Positions 1 through 5,878 of a stretch of DNA of 5,878 bases are shown one piece after another. The stretch comes from Verrucomicrobiota bacterium (lineage in GTDB: Bacteria > Verrucomicrobiota > Verrucomicrobiia > Opitutales > Seribacteraceae): the NCBI GenBank assembly GCA_014382645.1, contig JACNJI010000410.1, positions 1 through 5,878 of the forward strand. Direction: 5' to 3'. The position numbers and the translations under genes were made by a program. The first letter of the stretch is position 1. Each line of letters starts with the position of its first letter. The notes under the pieces are model-generated. The model ran no database searches and had not been told where the DNA came from. It worked only from the letters and a program-made list of their open reading frames with translations.

Positions 1-2101
1 CGAGGAACTTGCTTCGACGAGATTCAAGATTGGCGTTTGCAGATCTCAACGGATTCCAATTAGGCTTTTCGTTAGCGAAAACCGAAGCCAAAGGAGCCAA
101 GGGGTCGGCTCGGTTCGACTTGGCTTGAGCAAAGGCTTTCGACCATGCGAGCAATTTGTTCCGGTTCAGCTTTTCGGTCTTGGCGACGAAAGCCACCGAC
201 GCATCGTCAAATCCAACGTTCGCGACTAGCTTCGTCGTTCCGGCCATTTTTTCATTGGTAAAGACAATGTGATCCAAACCGATGTTACCCCAACCGCCCT
301 TTCGTTGGTCAACCACTTGAACACGAGCCTCCGCCCCTCTCCAGCGACGCACGTCCCAACTATTTTCAAGCATGGTGTTGTTGCTTCGCCCGGTTGCCGA
401 AAGAACTACCTTGCCGTCCACGAGTAAATTCACGCAGGTTTCCTTCTGGTAAGCGCCACCTCCGACAAGGAAGGTAATGAAATCTCTCTCGATACGGAAA
501 CGCGGACTGGTCAAAGACCCTAGTTGGTCGTCGGCCAAACCTGAGGACGGGGTCTTGCCCGAAAGGCGAACATTGTGTGAATTCACAAAGAACTTTCCAC
601 GATGACGAATATCCCCTTGGTAAGAGGCCTTGGTCTCCAAGGTAACCGGGCCTTTCCCAAAGGCTGTGCCCGAAGATAGCCACTTTCCATAGGTTCCGTC
701 CTCAAAGTCGGCAAAGACGATGGGATCGGTCGATGCGGGATCGCTTTTAACAAGCACATCCTTCTCGGAATCGACGTCTCCACGAAGAATCCTCCCTGCC
801 GCCAAAATGTACTGGGCCAAGTCTGTGGAACCTCCGCCCAATGATGCGCCCAGCTTCTTGCCTAATTCCGACGAGCGTTCGAGCTGGTCCAGTTCTCGGG
901 CTATCCGACCATTGTGATCCATGGTTTCGTATCGAGCCTGTCGGTAACCCGAGCTCTGCAAATATCCTTGAATCGCATAAAAATCCTTGGTTGAGATGGC
1001 ATCGAACTTGTGGTCGTGGCAACGAGCGCAAGCAACGGTCAAACCGAGAAAACTCTTTGAAAATACGCCGATCATGTTATCAAAGCGATCAGCTTCGTCC
1101 TGGCGCGTATCTACAGGAGAATGAATCCATTCGCCAAGAAACCAAAAACCTGTCGCTTGAATCGATTCATTGGATCCGGTGTCAGGATTCAATCGAGGCT
1201 TATCAAGCAAATCACCCGCGACGTGTTCGGCAACAAATTCGTCGTAAGGCACATCCGAATTGAGTGCTCTGATAAGGTAGTCGCGATAGCGAAAGGCATT
1301 GGGGGTGTTGGCATCAAACTCATGGCCCCGGCTTTCGGCGTATCGAAAGAGATCCATCCAATGACGAGCCCACTTTTCACCAAACTCGGAGGAATCAAGC
1401 AAGCGATCCACGACCTTTTCGAAGGCATTACCGGAACCGTCCTCAACAAAGGTATTTACCTCTTCGGGAGTGGGAGGCATTCCTCGCAGGTCATAAGTAA
1501 CGCGTCTAATCAAAGTACGGCGATCGGTTGAAACCGCAGGGTTTAATCCACTTTTTTCCAAGCGAGCCAAAATAAATCGGTCGATTGGAAGTTTTCCCCA
1601 AGCCTCATCCTTAACTTGCGGCAAGGCCGGCTCCAAAACGGGCTTCCATGCCCAATGCGAAGCCTTACGCCCTGCGAGGTCGAAAATTTTCTTGGTAGTT
1701 CCGCCTGTAGGTTCAGGTTCTTTGGGCCAATGGGCACCCGATAAAACCCATTTCTCCAGAATTTCAATTTCGGTGCTTGAAAGCTTGCTTTTGGGAGGCA
1801 TCTGCAGATCGGGGTCTCGATAGCGAATAGCCTCTATCAGCAAACTCCCTGAAAGGTCACCAGGCTTGACAGCAGGTCCGATGTCTCCACCTTCCAAAGC
1901 TCCCTTTAGGCTATCCAGATAAAGGGCACCCTTAAGCTTCTTCGCCTGGTGTGAATGGCAATCATAACAACGATTTATCAGCAAGGGACGAACCTTGGAC
2001 TCGAAAAAAGCTAATTCGTCACCATACAGAAAGGGTGAAGAGACAAGAAAAAGCGAACTTGCGATCCAAAGGGACTTCTTTCCAATCATACCAGGGCTCA
2101 T
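1..2101 (-). CDS. PSCyt1/DUF1549 cytochrome-c-like secreted protein, C-terminus missing at left edge
   Basis: One reading frame stays open for 700 codons from an ATG at 2101 to the window edge, so the gene is partial at its 3' end. Residues 8-27 form a signal peptide (KK, then a hydrophobic stretch, then YGDE). A haem-c motif CYDCH follows at 45-49, with a likely distal Met at 101 (MPPKSKL), matching PSCyt1. DUF1549 spans about 172-385; it opens with DRFILARLEKSGLNPA and carries the hallmark CARCHDHKFDA with a second CxxCH at 358-362. Residues 462-617 look like an inserted beta-sandwich resembling the C-terminal module of GH32 enzymes (FADFEDGTYGKW, later GGWGNIGLDHIVF). DUF1553 would be expected further on. 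The family is probably exported; its biochemical role is not settled, and electron transfer or sugar binding is inference. Other in-frame starts lie at 2116 (right after an in-frame TAA) and 2089; none has a good ribosome binding site. By eye it is more GC-rich than the esterase gene. Confidence 0.9.
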   Translation of the reverse strand, partial: MSPGMIGKKSLWIASSLFLVSSPFLYGDELAFFESKVRPLLINRCYDCHSHQAKKLKGALYLDSLKGALEGGDIGPAVKPGDLSGSLLIEAIRYRDPDLQMPPKSKLSSTEIEILEKWVLSGAHWPKEPEPTGGTTKKIFDLAGRKASHWAWKPVLEPALPQVKDEAWGKLPIDRFILARLEKSGLNPAVSTDRRTLIRRVTYDLRGMPPTPEEVNTFVEDGSGNAFEKVVDRLLDSSEFGEKWARHWMDLFRYAESRGHEFDANTPNAFRYRDYLIRALNSDVPYDEFVAEHVAGDLLDKPRLNPDTGSNESIQATGFWFLGEWIHSPVDTRQDEADRFDNMIGVFSKSFLGLTVACARCHDHKFDAISTKDFYAIQGYLQSSGYRQARYETMDHNGRIARELDQLERSSELGKKLGASLGGGSTDLAQYILAAGRILRGDVDSEKDVLVKSDPASTDPIVFADFEDGTYGKWLSSGTAFGKGPVTLETKASYQGDIRHRGKFFVNSHNVRLSGKTPSSGLADDQLGSLTSPRFRIERDFITFLVGGGAYQKETCVNLLVDGKVVLSATGRSNNTMLENSWDVRRWRGAEARVQVVDQRKGGWGNIGLDHIVFTNEKMAGTTKLVANVGFDDASVAFVAKTEKLNRNKLLAWSKAFAQAKSNRADPLAPLASVFANEKPNWNPLRSANANLESRRSKFL

Positions 2102-2357
2102 ATTGATTGTTATCATTTATAGAATTGATCGGGTGTCAAACGCAGGAACATTCTGAATAGTTAATTTATCAAAGAGGAAAATAGGACTTGAAACGGAAGA
2201 CCACCCATGGATTGAATCCTTGAAGGGAGATCAAATTCACAGGCTTTTGACATTGGTAAACGGTTTGATTGAAAGTTACTATACAATATCCACAACAAGC
2301 CGAATTGCGAATACATATCCTTGACTATCGCATATCTATTTTTGACTTTTTCAATCC
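2102..2357. other. Gene-free gap between the SASA fragment and the cytochrome-like gene
   Basis: I see no supportable gene here. A 70-codon minus-strand frame (2373 to 2161) is open, but it has no recognisable motif, no ribosome binding site and an unlikely composition. Its start overlaps the end of the SASA fragment in another frame. No SASA C-terminal motif appears in any minus frame, so the missing part of that gene is absent rather than only shifted. The stretch is AT-rich and presumably holds the promoter of the cytochrome-like gene. I could not find a convincing promoter, terminator hairpin, transposase remnant or terminal inverted repeat. Confidence 0.6.
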
Positions 2358-2699
2358 TTAAGATGCAAGCCAAAGACGGTTGTTGAGATTGCCAATGCCT
2401 TCCATATTCGATTGGCCGGCGAGAGTCCGCACGTCGCCGATTAGGACATCTTTGACGGTTGATGAGTCACTATCATCAGATAGATCTATCTTATAGGGAC
2501 CTCCCACAGGAAGCCCTTTAAATCTTCCCTTAATTGCGTGGCCAACTTTGATTTTAGAAAATCCACGCAGGGCTCTGCCTTTGTAGGTGCCCCTAATAGT
2601 GATCTCGCCTGACCCTTCCCCAATGATAAGCTGATCTGACAAATTATTTTTGTCACGCTGCATTACCATTGAATTAAAAAGACCGCTTTCAATTCGCAT
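2358..2699 (-). pseudogene. N-terminal fragment of a sialate O-acetylesterase-like (SASA/DUF303) protein
   Basis: The 113-residue product starts MRIESGLFNSMV and runs through a beta-rich N-terminal domain (GRFKGLPVGGPY, then VKDVLIGDV) into LAGQSNMEG. That last motif carries the SASA catalytic Ser, residue 97, with its codon at 2411-2409. SASA-type esterases remove O-acetyl groups from sugars and are usually several hundred residues long. Here the family-like sequence ends within about six residues of the nucleophile, in NLNNRLWLAS and a stop. The catalytic Asp/His region is therefore missing and the product should be inactive. The second ATG (2699) is preferred over the one at 2705: the Shine-Dalgarno AAGGA at 2710-2706 is six bases from the former and touches the latter. 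The gene follows the esterase by 33 bases and probably shares its transcript. Family match is confident; whether the truncation is biological or an assembly join is open. Confidence 0.8.
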
Positions 2700-2705
2700 A
2701 TTCAT

Positions 2706-2710
2706 TCCTT
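2706..2710 (-). promoter_or_regulatory. Shine-Dalgarno AAGGA that decides the SASA fragment start
   Basis: On the minus strand AAGGA ends directly against the ATG at 2705 but lies six bases before the in-frame ATG at 2699. Six bases is a workable spacing and zero is not, so translation most likely begins at 2699. Confidence 0.5.
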
Positions 2711-2715
2711 ATTAG

Positions 2716-2729
2716 TATTGTGAACAATA
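2716..2729. promoter_or_regulatory. 14-base perfect dyad TATTGT-GA-ACAATA, possible operator
   Basis: The two six-base arms are exact reverse complements around a two-base centre. The dyad sits between the esterase stop (2735-2733) and the SASA ribosome binding site. A two-base loop makes an RNA hairpin unfavourable and there is no U-tract, so it is not a terminator. The shape (TTGT with ACAA arms) is typical of dimeric regulator sites such as LacI-type operators, but no regulator gene is in the window. Chance in AT-rich DNA is possible. Confidence 0.3.
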
Positions 2730-2732
2730 TGA

Positions 2733-4169
2733 CTACTTTGCAATGCCCCATACTTTTACGTCCTTAATCTCAGCACCTAGTTTTTTATTAAATATGATTT
2801 CATTCGATGTAAAGGTGTGTTTAATGGTGTTTTCTATGTTCGCTTCCTGATCGCCAGTCTTAATAGTAACCTTCTCCTCTCCCAAAGAGACAACTAGATC
2901 ATACCACTGATCGGGCTTAAATTTAATCTGTGGGCCTCGCAGCCTCATGCGACGGGCGACAAAATCATGTCCACCGTTATAGATATTCCAAGTAAAACCA
3001 TATGTGCCCGTCATTTGAAGTAACGTCCCATTAAATTTGTGAGGCATCTTCACCTTCATGGAGATGATCAGGTATTCGGGAAAGTCATTTTCTTGCTGTA
3101 AAACTTTTTTTTCGAGAAATGGCTCGTCAATTTTGCCCACTACTGCATTTTGTATAGTACCCTCAGGCATTTCCAGAGATGATGTACCATTAATAAATCC
3201 AAGTCGTACCAAAAAGTCATCAATATCCAAAACTGCTTGGGTTATCTCTTTCAATGAAGCGGTATAGTTATAGACAATAAACGCGTGCTGGGCTGTTGGG
3301 TACATTTTGAATTCACCATGTGCGCCCTGAGCCTTTAGAGCTTTATAAAAATTCTCGGGCTCATCTCTAAGCCAGTCTTTACCGCCTGCAAGCACGAGAA
3401 ATGAAGACCCTTGAACGATATTAAATAGGGGCGATACTGCCTGAGCCCGTTTAAGGCGATCGGGATCGTCTACCATTTTTTCATCCTCAAAGCCCTTAGT
3501 TTTCTTTATGTAGTCCGGCCCAAAACCGGTGGTAAGATCTGTGATCGAACTGCAGGCAACGACAGCGTTCGAACGAGCTTCAATCCGGGCTAGGGTTCCC
3601 AGTGATGCGGCTAGATGCGAACCTGATGAATCACCAATACTCGTGATTTCCTGCGGATCTATTCCAAATCGTCCTGCCTTCTTTCGGATATAGATCATAG
3701 CATCTTCACAATCTTGTACGATGTCAGAGATAGCTGGATCAGCAGGAGTTGAAGTATATTCTTTAAGCTTTGCTTCCTTTAGCTTCGCATTCTCTTCAGC
3801 GCTTAACTTCTTATCGTTTTTATAGCTAAAGCCCTTGTATAATCGGTACTGAACGCTGAAAGAAACCACACCCCGAGAAGCGAAGTATTTCATCTGGGGT
3901 ATGAAGATTTCTGGAGCACCGGAAACCCAGCCACCACCATGAATCCACAGAATAGCTGGTCGGTTGTCACCAGCCTTCCACCCTTCAGGCTTGCACACAA
4001 GTATCTTAAGTTCGGTATCACCAAGCTTTTTATAGATTTCAGTGGTAATTGGACGTACATCTCGTTCGGCGAAATCGCGAATGGTCTTATATTCACTCGA
4101 ATGGGTTGTTCCCACACAACCAACCAGTATCAAAGCTGCCCAGACCCATGAATACTTTAGCTTATGCAT
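2733..4169 (-). CDS. Lipoprotein alpha/beta-hydrolase esterase with C-terminal beta-sandwich-like domain
   Basis: This intact 478-residue gene encodes a probable carbohydrate or carboxyl esterase acting outside the cytoplasm. Residues 1-18 are a lipoprotein signal with lipobox LVGC, so Cys18 would be lipidated. The hydrolase domain covers about 25-322. It has the oxyanion-hole motif HGGGW at 77-81 (as in the hormone-sensitive-lipase/COG0657 group), the nucleophile elbow GDSSG with Ser181, a likely Asp265 (GGKD) and His295 (AQHAF), giving a complete triad. A charged Lys/Glu-rich insert at 112-138 could form a lid. Residues 330-478 form a second, beta-rich domain ending VKVWGIAK. Its pattern (FKPDQWYDLVVSLG and strand-like repeats) resembles concanavalin/LamG or DUF1080-type modules and may bind sugar; this is inference. 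Its ATG overlaps the upstream lyase stop by one base (TAATG), with weak GAGAGG ahead, implying translational coupling. The neighbour suggests an acetylated or feruloylated polysaccharide as substrate; the true ester is unknown. Confidence 0.88.
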   Translation of the reverse strand: MHKLKYSWVWAALILVGCVGTTHSSEYKTIRDFAERDVRPITTEIYKKLGDTELKILVCKPEGWKAGDNRPAILWIHGGGWVSGAPEIFIPQMKYFASRGVVSFSVQYRLYKGFSYKNDKKLSAEENAKLKEAKLKEYTSTPADPAISDIVQDCEDAMIYIRKKAGRFGIDPQEITSIGDSSGSHLAASLGTLARIEARSNAVVACSSITDLTTGFGPDYIKKTKGFEDEKMVDDPDRLKRAQAVSPLFNIVQGSSFLVLAGGKDWLRDEPENFYKALKAQGAHGEFKMYPTAQHAFIVYNYTASLKEITQAVLDIDDFLVRLGFINGTSSLEMPEGTIQNAVVGKIDEPFLEKKVLQQENDFPEYLIISMKVKMPHKFNGTLLQMTGTYGFTWNIYNGGHDFVARRMRLRGPQIKFKPDQWYDLVVSLGEEKVTIKTGDQEANIENTIKHTFTSNEIIFNKKLGAEIKDVKVWGIAK

Positions 4170-4171
4170 TA
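4167..4171 (-). promoter_or_regulatory. TAATG stop/start overlap coupling lyase and esterase
   Basis: The lyase stop TAA (4171-4169) and the esterase ATG (4169-4167) share one base. Such overlaps usually mean one mRNA and re-initiation by the terminating ribosome. A weak purine-rich GAGAGG lies about eight bases before the ATG. Confidence 0.7.
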
Positions 4172-5386
4172 TTGCTGCCTCTCAAAGGTAAGACGACTTC
4201 CCTTCCCTACGGGTTTATCAATTTTTAACAAATCCTTCTGATCACCAATACTTATGGTATAGTTATCATCAGTGCCAGAAACTTCTGGAAGGGGGTCTCC
4301 ATTCTTAAAAGCGTAGAGTAATACCCTGAACTTCGCCGTATCAGTTTGATTTTTAAACTTTAAACTGTAAGGCATTTTCGTGGTGTTAGGCTCCTTCCCT
4401 GAGCGGCCGGTGGGAACGACGTGTTCAATAACAAATTCACCTTCACCTTGATATCCGATCATTTTCACAAACATATGTTGAGTCGGGTTTTTGGGATCCG
4501 TCAAAATGGCGGTGTCACCATTTAGCTCATGTGCACCCAAATTCGTTTTGAAATCTTTGGGGAACGCTGCGTGCCAAATATATTCACGCATTTTATTTTC
4601 TTTCTTAAAATCCTCAGCTATGAAAATATAAGGTCGTTTTCCACGTGCAAAGGCTGTGCTACGGTAGGCATAGGCGAATTCCTTTTTACCTTTATAGTTA
4701 ATGGGATCAAACTGGTCGTAATCATCCATAAGCGGAGCGTAGGGTCGGTCACCCGTATACCAGTGCACCAAATATTGTTTCGGCATATCAAACCAGGGAC
4801 GAGGATCGGGGGTAAGGCGTGTATAATTGAGGGTTGGCCACTTATTATCAATATGTCGGTAACCACCTGTTGGTTCGCTGCTTAACACATCAAACAGAGC
4901 ACCTTTAGTCTTTGCTGCACCACTGTATGAAAGGGATCGCGCTACCGTAATATCCTGACCATCACCATCAACCGTTACACAGGAATTTACGCGACTGTGA
5001 TGATTATCCCTACTACGAAATTCAAACCACTGGCGCCCTAGACCATTTATCACAAAATATCCCTTAACAGGTGAATCGTGACCACCTTTGATCACGCGAG
5101 CGACATAGTTCAGCTGCAATGCTTCTGGTTCCCAGCTACTGCGACTCACCATCTGTCCACGGAAATCGCTAAAATAACCCAGGGGCTCCCCTGCTTTTTC
5201 TGCTGCGTATTTTCTATGTTCATTGAGGTCTGTAGGGCCTTTCCAATCTTGAATATAGATAGCTGAGAGTATCCATGACTCCTGGGCAAAAGTTCTTGGT
5301 TTATTACTTGTGTAAGATATTGCCCCGTCATCAATACAGTGCTTGAGGTAATTCATTACCGGGTCATCGGGATACGCATAATGCAT
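4169..5386 (-). CDS. Heparinase II/III-like polysaccharide lyase, C-terminal catalytic and beta-sandwich part
   Basis: This 405-codon frame is the intact 3' part of a larger, broken gene. Residues 68-144 carry the heparinase II/III-like core: MVSRSSWEPEA, then GGHDSPVKGYFVINGLGRQW with candidate catalytic His103, then HHSRVN and VTVDGDG. Later beta strands (PYIFIAEDF, EYIWHAAFP) and the Thr/Lys-rich end fit the C-terminal beta-sandwich domains of this superfamily, which cleaves uronate-containing glycans by beta-elimination in the periplasm or outside. The PL family and substrate cannot be assigned by eye. The ATG at 5386 is only the first Met in frame: no ribosome binding site precedes it, and the frame is open back to 5452. 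VSAINAMHYAYPD continues directly from the NGGNAPPP of the preceding piece once the C-run frameshift is bridged. If the break is real, this part has no proper start and probably is not made; if it is a read error, the gene is functional and leads the operon with the esterase. Confidence 0.75.
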   Translation of the reverse strand: MHYAYPDDPVMNYLKHCIDDGAISYTSNKPRTFAQESWILSAIYIQDWKGPTDLNEHRKYAAEKAGEPLGYFSDFRGQMVSRSSWEPEALQLNYVARVIKGGHDSPVKGYFVINGLGRQWFEFRSRDNHHSRVNSCVTVDGDGQDITVARSLSYSGAAKTKGALFDVLSSEPTGGYRHIDNKWPTLNYTRLTPDPRPWFDMPKQYLVHWYTGDRPYAPLMDDYDQFDPINYKGKKEFAYAYRSTAFARGKRPYIFIAEDFKKENKMREYIWHAAFPKDFKTNLGAHELNGDTAILTDPKNPTQHMFVKMIGYQGEGEFVIEHVVPTGRSGKEPNTTKMPYSLKFKNQTDTAKFRVLLYAFKNGDPLPEVSGTDDNYTISIGDQKDLLKIDKPVGKGSRLTFERQQ

Positions 5387-5405
5387 CGCATTAATCGCAG
5401 ATACT

Positions 5406-5415
5406 GGGGGGGGGG
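5406..5415 (-). other. Run of ten C (minus strand) where the lyase frame breaks
   Basis: Upstream the coding frame reads NGGNAPPP into the run; downstream it must continue as VSAINAMHY in a different frame. Eleven or eight C would restore continuity. The run is the longest homopolymer I noticed in the window, so it is a natural spot for slippage, in the cell or in sequencing. Confidence 0.8.
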
Positions 5416-5736
5416 AGCGTTGCCACCATTCATCTGATCGTACATAACTAATTTATTTGACCAGGGGACACCGATATGAAAATGAAATTTAGCTAGGTTG
5501 TTGTACAGAGCTATGTTGGAAAGTGTCTTCTTTCCTTTGGGCTGCATCCGCGAGAGAACAGACATTTGGGTTGCGTTAATACTGCTCTTTCCCATGCCTT
5601 CATAGTGCGCCCCTGATTCGGGATCATTCATAATTTCTGCGCAAAGATTAACTGCACGGGCTGTCTCATCATAGGTGTTTTGACTAAAGCCCTCTTCACC
5701 ATAGATTGACTGTAGTGCCTTTGCCGAACCTTTCGC
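5416..5736 (-). pseudogene. Middle segment of the heparinase-like lyase gene, out of frame with both sides
   Basis: Bridging at AAA (5733-5731), this frame reads GSAKALQSIYGEEGFSQ, then NLCAEIMNDPESGAHYEGMG, then VMYDQMNGGNAPPP at the C-run. It has the helical, Gly/Tyr-rich look of the alpha/alpha-toroid that precedes the catalytic core in heparinase II/III-like proteins, including a GAHYEGMG turn of the kind seen there. Upstream it is closed by TAG at 5739-5737. Past the C-run it continues only to a stop at 5358-5356. The first Met in frame is at 5631, but the coding signal extends upstream of it, so that is not the real start. It belongs to the same ancestral gene as the 4169-5386 frame. 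Confidence 0.65.
5731..5733 (-). other. AAA triplet with one probable extra base, second frameshift
   Basis: Before it the minus strand reads WMLESVGE in one frame. Removing one A gives VGEGSAKALQSIYGEEGF with no break. Without the change the frame ends in TTVNLW and TGA shortly after. The frames before this point and after the C-run are identical, so the two shifts compensate each other. Confidence 0.6.
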
Positions 5737-5816
5737 CTACACTCTCAAGCATCCAGTCCTGGTTGGACAGGCCATCGGTCTCGATGCCCAGTTGAATTCC
5801 CTCCTGAATACCGTTA
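5734..5816 (-). pseudogene. Upstream segment of the heparinase-like lyase gene
   Basis: The frame reads NNGIQEGIQLGIETDG then LSNQDWMLESVGE. This fits a helix pair of the alpha/alpha toroid and joins the middle segment after removal of one A. An AGGAGG-like stretch at about 5805-5799 looks like a Shine-Dalgarno sequence but encodes Gln-Glu-Gly inside the conserved-looking helix, and only a CTG follows at a suitable distance, so I read it as coding. An in-frame ATG at 5833 would give a short start (MTPKRNNG) but has no ribosome binding site. Confidence 0.5.
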
Positions 5817-5878
5817 TTTCTTTTCGGCGTCATAGATGGTTTTGATTTCTTCTTTTGAAAGAACGCGATCGTAAAGGC
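5814..5878 (-). pseudogene. Right-edge fragment: lyase toroid helix or LamG-domain C-terminus
   Basis: The frame reads LYDRVLSKEEIKTIYDAEKK and TAA (5816-5814). Two readings are possible. First, it is the lyase toroid one base out of frame: removing one A from the AAAAGAAA stretch (5824-5817) gives IYDAEKNNGIQEGIQ with no break. Second, it is the true C-terminus of an upstream gene with a LamG-like jellyroll, a family that often ends in a pattern such as YDRALSxEEIxxLY; the stop then falls exactly where expected, and the lyase would lack its N-terminus. I lean slightly to the first, because the toroid sequence follows without a gap. Confidence 0.4.

Noticed and set aside
366..1767. Several open frames of 65-140 codons on both strands opposite or out of frame with the cytochrome-like gene
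   Set aside because: All lie within the 700-codon frame that carries clear family motifs; they are shadow frames.
2109..2139. Promoter for the cytochrome-like gene: TTGACA at 2139-2134 with GATAAC at 2114-2109 (minus strand)
   Set aside because: The -35 box is perfect, but the best -10 match needs a 19-base spacer and would start transcription almost at the ATG. TATAAA at 2121-2116 is only 12 bases from the -35 box. Too weak to call.
2209..2219. Short palindrome GGATT-G-AATCC in the gap
   Set aside because: Arms of five bases and no U-tract; neither a terminator nor a convincing operator.
2161..2373. 70-codon minus-strand open frame in the gap
   Set aside because: No recognisable motif or ribosome binding site, and it starts inside the SASA fragment. 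Probably chance in AT-rich DNA.
4529..4885. 118-codon plus-strand frame opposite the lyase
   Set aside because: Antisense to a frame with strong heparinase-like motifs; no ribosome binding site or family features.
5799..5805. AGGAGG-like Shine-Dalgarno sequence as a new lyase start
   Set aside because: No ATG, GTG or TTG at a suitable distance; it encodes part of a helix that fits the toroid domain.

Overview
The window looks like a piece of a Planctomycetota or Verrucomicrobiota genome. The main reason is the leftmost gene, which has a cytochrome-c-like motif followed by a DUF1549 domain. That architecture (PSCyt1/DUF1549/DUF1553) is expanded in those phyla. Most start codons lack a clear Shine-Dalgarno sequence, which also fits. 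The phylum call is an inference from families, not from a marker gene. Every gene I can support lies on the minus strand, so transcription runs from the right edge to the left.

From right to left: (1) 5878 to 4169 holds the C-terminal part of a heparinase II/III-like polysaccharide lyase. Its reading frame is broken at two or three short homopolymers (about 5817-5824, 5731-5733, and a run of ten C at 5415-5406), and it runs off the right edge. (2) 4169 to 2733 is an intact 478-residue lipoprotein esterase with the alpha/beta-hydrolase fold and a C-terminal beta-rich domain. Its start codon overlaps the lyase stop (TAATG). (3) 2699 to 2358 is the N-terminal end of a sialate-O-acetylesterase-like (SASA) protein, cut off just after the GQSNMEG nucleophile motif. 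(4) 2357 to 2102 is a gap of about 256 bases with no gene I can support. (5) 2101 to the left edge is the first 700 residues of the PSCyt1/DUF1549 protein, which lacks its expected DUF1553 end only because the window stops.

The lyase, the esterase and the SASA fragment look like one operon for breaking down an acetylated, uronate-containing polysaccharide: a lyase to cut the chain and esterases to remove ester groups. The substrate cannot be read from the sequence. The cytochrome-like protein downstream may be a separate unit; the truncated SASA gene suggests a deletion, rearrangement or assembly join between the two. I see no tRNA, rRNA, CRISPR array, recognisable transposase or new defence-type system. 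The points most worth checking are the clustered homopolymer frameshifts, the SASA truncation, and the 14-base dyad before the SASA start.
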